In this document: in pieces, positions 46,674 to 58,729 of the stretch
Numbering within the stretch: the first letter of the stretch is position 1
Layout of the letters: every line of letters starts with the position of its first letter
Assembly (NCBI GenBank): GCA_030062745.1
Contig: CP099841.1
Span: 19,347,398-19,411,397 of the forward strand
DNA: 64,000 bases
Origin: Capitulum mitella
Lineage: Eukaryota > Arthropoda > Thecostraca > Pollicipedomorpha > Pollicipedidae
Reading direction: 5' to 3'
The notes under the pieces: generated by a model
What the model was told of the DNA's origin: nothing
Databases searched by the model: none
The model's input: only the letters and a program-made list of their open reading frames with translations
Made by a program: the position numbers and the translations under genes

Positions 46674-48225
46674 TGTGGGCGCCGGGAGATGGCAGCACCG
46701 TAGCGGACGGACTTCATTCCATCCCGAAGCCGGGAGGTATGCGGCGAGACCACGCTGCGGCTGGATGCCAAGAGCAGCTCTCGGCCTGGGAATCGGCGGA
46801 AGCTGCGAAGACATGTGAATGAATGGCCGCCCCAGTATTTTTATGACAAACACCATCAACTCTGTGTCAACCAGAAGCCGAGTTGTTTCCGGAATATGTG
46901 ATTCTTTGTCCCCGTGTGCCTCGGTTAGGGCTTGTGTTTTTGGAGCGCCTTTCGAATGCTGAACCGGTGTGGCTATTTCCGTGTACAGATTACTACCGCC
47001 CTGTTTTAATGGCGTCTGTTAACAGCCGGCCGTGCGATCCATCATCGCTCAGACGGCGTCGAACCTGTAACTGTTGTGAGGTATCCGGCGGTGTGCTGGT
47101 CTTCCTCGCTCTGCACTCCTTGCTGTGCACCATCTTTTTAGTAGCGGTGGTCGTTTTGTCCACGCACCCCTCCGAAGTGTCTGCCCAGCGCTATGGGGCC
47201 AACGATGATGTACGCATTGTTATTTTTCACTGGCTTTGCTACAAAGCACGTCCCCGCGCCGGGCCACGTTGGAACCGTCTCTGGGCCGGGGTGCGGCCGG
47301 AGAGCTGGTCTGTGCCGGCCGCCGGCGACCCGCGCGTCGGCCAGGGCCTCGTGACAAAGTTGCGGCTGCCGGAGGTGGCCGTTGGCTCGTGTCGAGCCTG
47401 GATTCATGCGATCGCGAGGAGTGACGTGAAGAGCCGCAAGTGGCGGTCCCCAGCGGCGGTCGGTGATCTGGCTGGTCGGTGATCCGCTGGCAGCGTGGAG
47501 AGGCGCGAACGGCGGGACACTGGAACGAGCTGCGAACATTCGCCGACGCCGTTGTAACAATAAATGAGTCGGAAGAACTGCATCTTCTTCATGCGGGTGG
47601 CGAAAACTGGACACGTTTACTATACCAATGCGGGTCCAGATCTTTTATCCAGATCTATGCCGAATACGAAACCGGAGTTGTTGGTACCGAAATCCTTGCA
47701 GCACAATTGACTGACGTCCAGTCAGTCATGACTATTTCAAGGCAACCCAAGGTTATGGTCTGGCTCGGGTGCAGAACTTTCTCGTGGCGAGAAGTCGTTT
47801 GGTTTCATCGATCCCTCGACACCTGTGCTGGAAAAGAAACAGATCTGGTCTGCGATATTTCTTTTATGGGTGCCTTGTGGCGTTCTTTGATTTTTTTGAA
47901 AGTCGGCCGGCGCGATAAATGTTACAATCTAATCTGCGTTCTCAGCAAAACCAAAACCAAAACTATGCACGTATTATACGTGCGAATCATGAAATGTAGC
48001 TCACAATCATTCGGAGTTGCAATGAACATCTAATAAAACGGAAGTCTCTATGCTTGCAGGCTTGAGTCGTCGGCCACAAGCTGGTGTACCCTAATGCTGG
48101 AAGTTACCAAACCTACCTGGTGTTCTCTAACATCCTCCAAATTTTGGTTAAGGCTTTTGTCATTCCGCTAGCGTAGCTTTAAATGACAAATTACCACTTC
48201 CGCAGCTTGCCTTATGGCAATAAAA
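46674..48225 (+). other. BTB-Kelch 3' untranslated region and flank
   Basis: Candidate AATAAA poly(A) signals lie at 47559-47564, 48032-48037 and 48219-48224. An open frame of 199 codons (46883-47482) with one hydrophobic segment lies in the first part; I regard it as untranslated. Confidence 0.5.
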
Positions 48226-48647
48226 TTATCTCAGCCCATTATGATGATAGTCAAATGTCCCCAGCATCGTTGGCAGCCCATGCGAAAATTTGCTATGATG
48301 ACCATTAAACATCGGCACCCGTTGAAGATAATGCCGAAAGCATAACTAGTGGTTTTCCGGGATTCACGAATATGTTGGTTCCACCAAACTTCAGACATCT
48401 ACATATTCACTTAATGTGCCAGATGGATTTTATTCTCAAACTTTCTATGGGGCCTCAACGCTTGTGAAATCGTGTCATACTCCTTTTTGTAACGTGAAAT
48501 GACCGCTTGCTCCCAGGAGTTTCTCCGTGAGACTGTAGTAGAGAGTGATGTAAAGAAAAAATAAGCATTTATTGAAAGCGTCATGAAAACGCCATACGGA
48601 AGAATTACCGAACGTCAGAAAAATCGAGCCTAGCATGAGCAGTGACG

Positions 48648-48790
48648 TAGCCAGGATTTTTCTTGGATGCGGTCCCAAAGGATGAGTGGACCCCAACGCT
48701 GAGGCGGGACCCTTGAACACTACGGGGGAACCATGGCCAGGGGTGTCGTTTTGTATAAATGATTTTGGGAGGGGCAGATCGAGGGGCCTC
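48648..48790. mobile_element. Possible MITE fragment with CGTAGCCAGG end
   Basis: GTGACGTAGCCAGGATTTTTC resembles the left end of the element at 6791; a matching right end could not be placed with confidence. Confidence 0.25.
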
Positions 48791-48902
48791 CACAACTTAA
48801 CTTCCACCAAATGTGAGTTTCTCAACTGATTTAGGGCACTCTGTGTTGAACGACGGCAATTGGTCTAAAAAAAACGATTTGTAGGAGATATTGGTTTGTT
48901 TT

Positions 48903-48941
48903 CACACGCACACACACACAAACATATATATATATATGTGC

Positions 48942-49031
<90 letters not shown>

Positions 49032-49056
49032 GTTTGTGTGTGTGTTATATGTTATG

Positions 49057-49093
<37 letters not shown>
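48903..49093. repeat. Compound (CA)n(TA)n(TG)n(TA)n microsatellite
   Basis: About 190 bp of alternating dinucleotide tracts. The two TA blocks flank a TG block, giving strong self-complementarity. Confidence 0.95.
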
Positions 49094-49099
<6 letters not shown>

Positions 49100-49696
49100 A
49101 AAACTAGGAAGCAGATCGTTACATATACATTGTCCGCTAAAAACCAAAACTGACTTGACATTAATGATCTTCTTTGATGTGGCTTCGATTGTTCGTAATA
49201 GTCATTCCGTTTCCAATGAATGTTCGTTAAGAACGTTACCAATGTTCCTTATAATATAAAGAACAAGCAAAAAATCACATTTTATTATCGACCCAACGTT
49301 TCATCTACACGTGAGACATCTTCAGAGATAAGTATAGGTCGACAGCAATTGTCTGGTTTCAATCAAAAAGGAAAGCACACGGCTAGTAAAGACATGGATC
49401 TTCTGGTATGCACATATAATTAAACATGGACGAGCAGCGCTGAAACAATACACGGAAGATAATCACAGCACTTTTTCACATATTCGCAGTCTAGGCTTTA
49501 GTGACGTCCCTTCAAAGAACCGCAAGGTCCCATGCGCGTTAACCTGGCGGTTAATTTGTGGATCTATATCCAGAATGAGCATGGCACCAAGACCCGCTAA
49601 GTGCCATTTGTTCGTTGCCCTCGGCAAGATTTTTATGTTTGGAAGAAGTGGTGCGACAAGTCAGATGTTCATGGTTGTGGTGTTTTGTGCAAGTAT

Positions 49697-49697
<1 letters not shown>

Positions 49698-49758
<61 letters not shown>

Positions 49759-49760
49759 CA

Positions 49761-49803
<43 letters not shown>
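49698..49803. repeat. Compound (AC)n(AT)n microsatellite
   Basis: About 14 AC units followed by two AT tracts interrupted by AATACATGC. Confidence 0.95.
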
Positions 49804-49805
<2 letters not shown>

Positions 49806-49849
49806 TTTATCCAAAGTGTTATTTAAGTTGTTTGTGGTGCCATTAAACA

Positions 49850-51510
49850 GGGGTCCCTGATATTCCCAGAAAAGCTCTAAAGCATTAAGGAAAATGCTAA
49901 CCACTCAAGGGCATTGTTAAGAGTTTCTCTGAACATACGATGATCAAGGGACCATTCCGAGAGTTGGGGGCCCAAAAACCTCTAATGAACCCTCTAGATA
50001 AATTCAAGACGGGGCCTTCTTCGTGGTCTTAGGGGTCCTCCTCGAATTCATCTCGAAAGCTCATTAGAGTTTTTCGTGAAACCCTCAAGCTTTTTGAAAG
50101 AGTTTTTGGTATCTTTAGAGGGCCCACAAACATTTCCTTGTCCGGTTTAAAACTGCGTTCTTGAATGTGAGCTTCATGAAGGAAGTGGAGATTCTCAAAG
50201 GTCTAATGGATCCGCGAACATTTCATTGGGCCCTCCTCTAGATGAATTCAAACGGACTTTTGGCAGTGCTTGTCCTTAAATTTATATAAAGTGTCCATTG
50301 GAGTTTTTTTTGTGGGGCTTGGAACGTTTTTGGCTACCTATGATATTTTCAGAGGGCCCCTGATACATTTAGTTGTCCATTTCACCCTTTCCGGAATGCA
50401 TGAGGTGCCTCTGAAAATATCAAGGGCATTCCAAATACATTTAGAGAGGGCCCCGCGAACGCCACCGAGGTCGCTTCCTTTTCAAGGATCCATCGAGTTT
50501 TTCTGTAGTCTTAAGCCTTTTGAGAAGTCCCTTAACGTTTCCAAAGGGCGCCTCAGACATTTCCTCATCCGGTCAAAAACTCCTGCGTTGAATGTTTAAC
50601 AGACTCTCCGGAATATCAGTGGGCCTCTCAAATGTTTGAGGGACGCAGAAAACTGTAATGAGCCCTCGAGAAGAATTCAATGATGGTCCCTTAGATTTTA
50701 ACGGGCAGCTCCTTGAATTCATCTAAAAGGCCCTTAGAGTTTTTCTGTGGGCTCTCGATCTTTCCGGGAGTCCAAGATATTTTCAAAGGGAGCTCAAGCA
50801 TCTCCTCGTTCGGTGTATCCTTTCTATGTCTGAACTGCCCTCTGAAAATATCAAGGCCCTGTAGACGAATTCAAATATTTATTTGCAAGGTATTAACGGG
50901 AATTTTATCTCAAATAAATTTTTTAAGTCTCAGGAGGGGCCTCACCTTCAGCTAGTTTAACGGACCCTTTGGGGTTTTGTGGGCCCTCAAGCGTTTTGAT
51001 ACGCCCCTTGGTATTTTCAGAGGGACTCCCAAAAAATGCCTTGTCCGGTCCATAACTCCCTTTCTGAATGTTCGAAGCATCTCAAAAGTTTGGGGCGTCG
51101 CCAAAAATCAGCGTGTCCTCGAAATGAATTCAAAACGAAACCCTCACACCTGGGAGAGGGTCATTCCTCCAGTTCATCCAAAGGGCCAAGGAGAGTTTTC
51201 TAGGCCCCTCGAGCTTTAAAGAGAGCTCTTGGTATTTTCAGAGGGCCTATCAAACATTTTCCGGGGTCCTCAACCATTTCCTCGTTGATTCCAAAATCCT
51301 CTTCTGATTGTCTGAGGAGGTCCCTAAAAATGATTAAGGAGGGCCCCTAAGACCGGACGAGAGCCCACTGGATTCATCTAGCGGATCCTCTTGAATTCAT
51401 CTAGAGGGTCCATGGCGTATGCTGTCGGGCTGTCGAGCTTTCAAGGGTGGCCTCACCATTTCTGCAAAGCCCTCAAGCTTCCAGGAGAGGACTCTTGCAG
51501 CCAGACGAGG
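49850..51510. repeat. Degenerate tandem repeat, unit about 230 bp, at least seven copies
   Basis: The landmarks GAATTCATCTA, (A/G)GAGTTTTTC, GGTATTTTCAGAGGG and CATTTCCTCGTCCGG recur in the same order. GAGTTTT-type landmarks fall near 50067, 50301, 50495, 50737, 50971, 51193 and 51415 (spacings 194-242 bp). Copies are highly diverged, so this is an old satellite-like array. No coding frame runs through it. Confidence 0.7.
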
Positions 51511-52059
51511 AAATCTTTCCTACTTGAATTGACTTACTTGAATAACTTAAATTTTCTTACTGACTAGAACCGCCGTTTGGAAAAGTCGCAGCATGCTTCA
51601 TTAAATTTAAATGTCATTTCAATCATGGGTCCCGGCACAGCGTCGTGGGTCCCAGTTCAAGACTGAACGGACTGAAATCATCATGGGGAAGGGGGGGGGG
51701 GCTGAAATGAACAATGAGAGGAGGTACGCGCGCCCCCTCAAAAGAATTTAAAATGATGTCCCGGCCCATGGTTAAAGCATTAGCGATGCTTGATAAGAGC
51801 CTGCTTTTTGACATAATGACTAAGCTTCCTATTGAGGAAGCTGGCCTGAATTATGTATATTTACTGCTCTGGCAACTGGGGCCCCATTAACGAGAGAGTT
51901 TCCACTTTTTCTGGATCTAAACGGTCAGGCAGCCTGTCAGGCGCCATCTTGCCTACATTCCTACTGAATTGCTTTGATCACCTAGTTACGCCGCTACAAT
52001 GCCCGGCTCTGGCATCCGGCAGTCATTCCAAGGCAGAGACACTTTTCCTTCCAGGAGCT

Positions 52060-52800
52060 GCCCGGCAGGAAAGGTATCCTGGAAAGGCGACAACGTCCAC
52101 TAGCTTTGCCAGGTCAGCGGACATTGGGATCCTTTAGGTCATGCCAGGGACCCGCCCCACAGGATTCCCTTTCCCTGTCAATAGTTTTGGGAGTTCAGAT
52201 AATAAGACCCCTAGGTCTCTTGGCTTCCTTACGTCACTGGGGCTCCCTTCTCCACACACGTACACCGGCCATGGCAGGAGGACCTCTGCTGGCTGGCGGC
52301 TCCTTTGCAGAACATCCTTTTCTGTCCTCGCACATGTCTTTTGGTAGGTATATGCCGGAGAGCCCACTTATCTTCTCAGGGACACATTTCATGGGCACCG
52401 TACTACCCACCAGAGGGGTCTTTGAATGGGGTCTGTGGACCCTTTGCGGTGAAATGGATTTGGCTTTCCCAGCCAGGGGACCGCTTTAGGCAAATGCCAG
52501 GGGGCCCTTCGTGGGCCCTTCCCGACACGCCGACAGCATCCCATGGCAGGACCTTTCCTGGCTGGGGGCCCCTTTGCAGAGCAGCATCCTTTCCGGTACT
52601 TGCCTTTTGGTAGGTACTTACATGCCGGGGTACCCACTTACCTTTACAGGTCAGGGGCACCCCTCTATCTGCGCCAGAGGGGTCTTTGCCTGGGATCTGG
52701 GGGCCCTTTGCGGAGGAGTGGATTTTCCCCGTCCGCGGGGCCCCTTTAAGCCAATACCAAGGGGCTCGGGGGGTGCCAGTGACCCCAGGACCTCCCTTGC
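52060..52800. repeat. Degenerate tandem repeat, unit about 270 bp, two to three copies
   Basis: CTCCTTTGCAGAACATCC..CTTTTGGTAGGTA (about 52300-52355) recurs as CCCTTTGCAGAGCAGCATCC..CTTTTGGTAGGTA (about 52570-52615). CCAGAGGGGTCTTTG and CCCTTTGCGG also recur at about the same offset. Distinct from the 230-bp family. Confidence 0.65.
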
Positions 52801-52809
52801 TACGCTACT

Positions 52810-53640
52810 GAGCATGAGCGATAATTTATTCTATGGCCTTTTTATTTACGTGCTGTTAGTATTAGGGGGGAGGGGGCAGCACTGGGGACACTAGGTATGC
52901 GCACATAACATTTCCAAACGCCGGAAATTATGGAGTCCCTCGGACCATTGCAGTAGTGACTGAAAAAGCACGTAAGGTGTTCGACTTCTCGCTCTTTCAA
53001 TGTGTTGCATGAACACCAAACTTCTGGGTAGACATGAGGGCTGTAGATTACACAAAATCGACACCATCTTCCCTTTTAGTCTTTCTTTGCATGTGTTCTT
53101 GGAGCACCCATGAGTCTGTCATTTACCATCGGTTTTCGTACATTTATGTGCAGCCACTCGCGCGACATTCATTCCCAACCGCATACATGCATTTTTTTCT
53201 CTCCGGTTTATTAATCTGGCAACCAAGTCGAGACACAGCGAAACACGCCCTGTTCATCTCATATCTAGCTGTGACGCCATTATCATGGGAAGTAGCCTTG
53301 TCTCGCGAACGGAAAATATTAGGGAACTGATATGCATGCAACAGGCTGTAGCGCTAAGCTGGGCCAGCGGCAGATTTCTGCAAATTTCAGTCTTTGCCAG
53401 GAAGCTCGATTGAATGGGACCGTAAGAGACTGATCAGATGAAACCAGCTTTAGATTGCAGGGCTGTTACACCACCAACCCAATCAGGACCGAACAGCAAA
53501 TTTATCGGCTTCCGCTGCGGTTTCTCTCGCGCGCTGCTCCAACACATTGCCCAGAACCAGCAGACGGTCTGCCGAAAAACGACCTGTCACCCCGCTTTTT
53601 CCCGCCGTGCTGTAAGTCGCAGGATTTTATGTCGCTGCGT
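52810..53640. other. Intergenic DNA, nothing recognised
   Basis: Short frames only; leads into the CpG-rich promoter region of the receptor gene. Confidence 0.5.
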
Positions 53641-53659
53641 AATTGTTAATTTATTCACG

Positions 53660-53972
53660 CCGCCTGCCAATGTCCGTCGGCCGGTGGGGACAGGCTATCC
53701 CGACATGCGCACGGGCGTGCCGAGACCAGGCGCGGCCGGCCGATGGAGACAGATACACGACGAGACCAGGCCCCTGCACGGTGAATGCTGACATCAGTTC
53801 AGCTTTCATTGCCTCCCAGCCGCCCCAGGCCCTGCCGTTCCGAGCCCGGCCGCTGGAACCGCCCATGCGCAGGGCTCCCGGCAGGCAGCGGCCGCCGCCG
53901 GCCCCACACAGTCGGCCGTGCCCCGGGGCGTGCGGCGACGGTCAGCGGCCGGGTCCCGCACGCGCCGCCGCC
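53660..53972 (+). promoter_or_regulatory. CpG-rich promoter/5' leader of the glutamate receptor gene
   Basis: A CpG-dense stretch immediately precedes the receptor ATG; probably contains the start site and 5' untranslated leader. Confidence 0.5.
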
Positions 53973-54060
53973 ATGGCCGCCGGCTGGCTGAGGCTGGTGA
54001 CGCTGGTCCGGCTGGCGCTGTGCGACGCGGCCGTCACCCTGCCCGGCCAGATCAGGATCG
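53973..54060 (+). CDS. Kainate-type ionotropic glutamate receptor, first coding exon (partial gene)
   Basis: The ATG in CCGCCGCCATGG context opens 29 codons plus one nucleotide, ending ATCG|GTGAGT (phase 1). The peptide is a hydrophobic signal sequence (MAAGWLRLVTLVRLALCDAA) followed by VTLPGQIRIG. The xLPxxIRIG(G/A)xF sequence right after the signal peptide is the start of the amino-terminal (LIVBP-like) domain in kainate-family receptors of animals, including the Drosophila KaiR and GRIK proteins. The encoded protein would be a tetrameric glutamate-gated cation channel of the plasma membrane. No later exon is seen up to 64000, so the first intron is at least 9.9 kb. Family is fairly secure; subtype is not. 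Confidence 0.6.
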
Positions 54061-55558
54061 GTGAGTTGTGCAGGCCGCTCGGATGGATGGTGGAACGGGC
54101 CGGAGAGCTCAGTAGGACCAGTTTTGTCCCGACTGCAGGTGGCGGGTAAATGGTTCTCGTCATGACGTTCTAATGGCTTTAGTGAATCACGTTGTGTTAC
54201 TAGAATGTTCCCCTTTTTTCCTCGTCAAGATTTAAACACGATAGCAGTGCCAGGAAAGTTGATGACCTGGCCTACCCAGCTGATGACCGTGTTTGCGTCC
54301 CGCTTTGATGGCCCATAAAGGTTCATATTTGAACGGCTCATCCAATAAACCTCAGCCGCCTTGAAGCCCTTCATTGAATTTTTTAAAGTTTGCGTTTTGT
54401 GCCTTTCTACGACAACTTGGTGGGTTATCCAAGTGGCTCCTTTCTCAGGGGTCTGGACGAAGACATGTGGAACTGGTTTCATCATTTGTCCAAGAAAGAC
54501 ACACACCGAAATCAGCTAACTCTGAATTCCGCTTCAGAATGGAAACAAGTTGTGTGACACGCTGCTCACGGGAGAGGCATCATTTGCTTTCGGGAGAATC
54601 CCACGGGAGAGTCATATGCTAAGGGGAAATTATAAGTATTTCTGGTTGCTATTGACACCTTGGCCGCTTAGCGTTGTTATGGCATGTACGAGTTCATCTG
54701 GAAGTTCGAAACGCTCAAACTTTTCAGATACCCTCAATTTTCCTCACGTCTTTGTAGATTGCAAGCAATGCCTCGGACATTGATTAGCGTTACGGAAGAG
54801 AGATGCGCACCATGTTTAGACCCAAAATCACAGCGGGGAAATCGATACCAATCGATCCTTCGGATGAAACGAAACTGGTCGACTGGCTAGCATTTTCGGC
54901 AGCATGTCGGCAACTTGGCGTGATAAACATCTGTCTGACCTTTAGCGACACTAATCACCCACAGAAACGAAGAAGTTGGAGGCGGATGTACCACAAATCG
55001 TCAGCCGCCACACAGTGAATAACGGAATGGTGCAGGCGTCCCCTTGGCTATCCAATGTTCCGCGAGCGAACTTATCCGACATCCCGAGGAACTGTAGTGT
55101 CTCCCATCGTTCTCCCACGGGCGTTTTGAGTAGATCACAGCATGCATATCTTCATACCTGACTCAATTTCAATGACACGACCACCGTTTGTGTTTCATTT
55201 GTCCCTGCGTGACACTTCATTTTGGTCTCACACGTTCATTTTTTTAGTCGACTCCAAGACGTGGAAAAACTTTGTGCACTGAATGTCATTGGGACGTCTC
55301 GCGCATTAGTAGCAGATGTTTTTTCTAAGTTTAGACTGCGTTAAGACTGAGTTAGACTAATTTAAGCTGATTGTGGGCTAATTTTAAGGAACGTGAAAAG
55401 CCTAGCAGCTTACGAAATATAGCAGAGATTTTGTCTGTCGCTTTAATTGCCTTTCAGGCGCCAGAAATTCTTCATGCTATGTTCTGTGTGGACATACCAT
55501 CGGATCCTAAGCAAAGCTGTGGGTTCGAATTTCGATGCCCCTAGTTTCTGATCCTTAA

Positions 55559-56806
55559 CCCGGCACCGCCTGGTGTGTTTTTATACCCGCAACCGCCTGG
55601 GGATGTCAGAAACGAAACGTCCTGCTATCTCAGGATCTAATCATTGAATCCGAACCGGTCTACCACCAATATTCAGAAAATAATGTCCGTCCTAGTCACG
55701 TGATTGGTGACGTCACAGGCGACGCAAAACGCATGAAATGACGTCGGAAAAATTGACATCGGTTCATACATCATATCACCGACAACACTGGTCTTAGGGC
55801 CTTCAGTCGGGTATCAAACGAAATGTCACCATCTTCTGCATCAGAAGCATGCCAAAATGTCAAAAAAATGTCGGGTCAAGGCTATCCTAGGTCAGGTGAA
55901 ATATTGGCCATACTTTACATGCCAAAGGTCGATACCTACTCGTGGCCATTTTGGTCCACGTGACAGAGAGGACGGAAGTGAAGCCTTATGATAATCAGTT
56001 TTGCATTACCTGCTGTTCATCCAGTCAAGGTCATTTCAGGCCAGGTTAGATAAAATTGCAATGCTCTTCCTGACAAAGATCAATAGTTATTCACCCAGAT
56101 TTTAAACTGCCTCAAGTACAGAAGTCAAATGACATCTCGTGATAATTAAACCGGCTCTGTCTGCTCCTTATCGCGTCAAGGTTAAGCCAGGTCAAGACAG
56201 GTAGTCACTTTTCATTTTCTGAGGAGAAACGATAATCTTGCTCTGCTGCTTCGGGACAACCTTCTACAGACAACGTTGCATTTCATTTTGTTTTGACATC
56301 AATCCCGTGACATGACCTGACACGACGTTACGTTGCATTATGTGAACCTCGCTAAGAGGAGCGTATAGATTTGCTTGTCTGGCTTGAACGATGCGGAAGT
56401 TAAGCGGCAACCACTTCCATCACCTACAATGCAAATCAGTTCAATTGTCATCATGCATGTGACCTGGCATGACCTCCAATTCTGACGTGCGACGGTTGTG
56501 TATCTTTTTGGGAACCGTATCCTATGTGAATCAAAATAATCCATGCCTTGTTCGTGAATATTACGAAATAGACGAAGCATATTCGCGTCACCGTCCGAAG
56601 AGACGAACACATGTATGTAAGGGTTTACTTATGACATCATATCTCCATGGCTTGACCTGGCATAGAAATTCTTTTGATGTCAAAATATGTAAAACTGATT
56701 CATGAACAGATGCTGACAGTTTGCTTGTGCTGGCTTTGACCATTCAGGAATTATTCACGAAAAACCGAAGGGGTGCCCTGTTTGGCACTCCCCAGGCGGT
56801 GCCGGG
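55559..56806. mobile_element. piggyBac-like non-autonomous element (1.25 kb)
   Basis: The inverted ends CCCGGCACCGCCTGG (left) and CCAGGCGGTGCCGGG (right) match over 15 bp. They are flanked by TTAA on the left and TTAC (one change from TTAA) on the right. A sub-terminal copy (CCCGCAACCGCCTGGGG) lies about 30 bp inside the left end. No transposase frame. Like the element at 3989 it carries several GGTCAAGG/AGGTCA motifs. It lies in the first intron of the receptor gene. Confidence 0.7.
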
Positions 56807-58700
56807 TTACTGCATATTGCGACTAACCATGACCCTCATAGTACCATGGAACAACTTGACTTTGACATCTTACGACAGCTAGAGCTCCCACTGGCTGGAG
56901 TGCAATGTGAAAATTCGCACCTCTGACGAGCTCAACGGTCCGAAAATTACAAGTACGATGAAGCCTATCCTGTCACACGCGTTCTACCAAAAAGGATATT
57001 GTTTCGAGCTGACACTGTCCGACTTATTGTTGCTTTTTCGTGATAACCAGGGAAAACAGATGTTTAAGGCTGCTTTTATTGATTCCGTGATTTATTGGAT
57101 GTTCAGAAAAGACATAAGCCTCATGCCGTGTTTTTGGTGTCCTAACATCAAGCGCAGCAGTGTTTGCCGAACGTCCTGTAACCACTACGCGGTCGTACGT
57201 TCTGCCCCTAATTCAAGTCCAGTACTCAACTAATTGCAGACAGCCTAAGAACATGAAAAGTAGTGCATATGACAATCCGAAAATGCAACGGTGCGAAAGT
57301 TCCTATGCCCTTGGGGACAGCCTCGTCGTCTGAGAACAAAATGATCTGTTTTGTGTTGACCTCGGACAGCATCGTTCCAGAGTTGGTCTTCGTGTAGCTC
57401 TGACCCGTGACGTCATGTGACGAGGCCCGGCTACTGTCTCAGATGGGCTGCATTGCCAGAATTACCACGCTGCAGATGGCTGCCTTGGATTGATGATGTC
57501 TGGCAAATTTGCGACGTCACAATGTCCGCCACGGGACGGCTCTGTAGGGGGGCTCACAAGTCTGGGCCCAGGGACGTCACTCAAGTTCTGTTCTGTAGAA
57601 CATAAACCAAAATATAGGGAAATATGTGATTCGTGACAATGCGTTTGCGCTCGTAAGGTCAACTGAACGTTGTTTGTTCTTACCTGATTTTAGTTACTCT
57701 GCAGAAACTTATACGTATGAGCTATGAGCTCAAGATTTATCGTGGTATCCTCCTCCCCTGCCAATGCTTGATAAAACAAACCAAATTTGTGCAAACCATT
57801 GCGTTTTTTGTTGTTGTTGCCTTACGCTGGTTAGGAAAAAGACATGATTGCAGGTAAACTGCAAATTTTAAAGAAATCATTAGAAATGGAATGCGCCTAA
57901 ATATAACACCAGAATATGCGGTTTCTTCGAAAGATATCTGCCTTTTTATGCTTTGCCTTCACTTATTTCGTAAGTCTGTGATTGGACATTGCGTTATGTG
58001 TAATTTCACTTTTTCCCTTCCTCTGCCCCTGACTCACTTTTGAGGGCTCGTATGCGCTTTTATATACTAAAGCTTGGGCCAGGGCTTGGACCACTTCAAT
58101 GATAAACTCCATTAGCCCAGATGTCAAGCAACCTGATGTCGCTCTTAGTCTCATACAAACGAAGAACATGGCAAACGTACTTATTGGATATCAGTGCATG
58201 CGTAACACTAAATTTGTTTTTGTATCACAAGGTACCTGCAAACTGCGTGTGACACTTTGTGGTACAGAATGTTTTTATTGTTTGAATGACCTGCAATCGC
58301 AAAGAGACAAGTTTTGAAAGGAACAAGACGGCACAAAACTCATTAGCCACAAACCATTTTCTGATGGGAAAGGATAACAAAGTTGGGAAAGTGACGAAAA
58401 CACGACCAAAGCATAACATCGCTGGCTTCGCTCACCTCCAGGCAGTCTGGAAGTTGCATCCCAAGGGCTAAATTGTACGCTATAGAAGCTGGCTTATTTT
58501 GATATGTCAAAGAGACAGCAATCTCACTTTTGTGCGAAAACATGGTTCAGCAAGTCGATGATTCCAGATTCACAAGTTCAAATAGTCTTGCAATGAGAGG
58601 TGACAAAAATAGTCTCCGGTAGAATGCCATGAATACTGCCATGCTGTACTTCATTCTCCGCGATAGCCCTGGTCCACAGTAGCCCTGGATGACGCCTGTC
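56807..58700 (+). other. Receptor intron 1 segment, nothing recognised
   Basis: Balanced to A+T-rich sequence with short frames only. Confidence 0.5.
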
Positions 58701-58729
58701 CTCAGCCTGCTGTCCCTGATGACCGTCTG

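Noticed and set aside
48891..49242. Frames encoding Tyr-Ile runs
   Set aside because: Translation of TA/CA dinucleotide repeats.
55515..55545. GGGTTCGAATTT, a B-box-like word that could mark a tRNA or SINE
   Set aside because: The T-stem does not pair and no A-box is found at the right distance.
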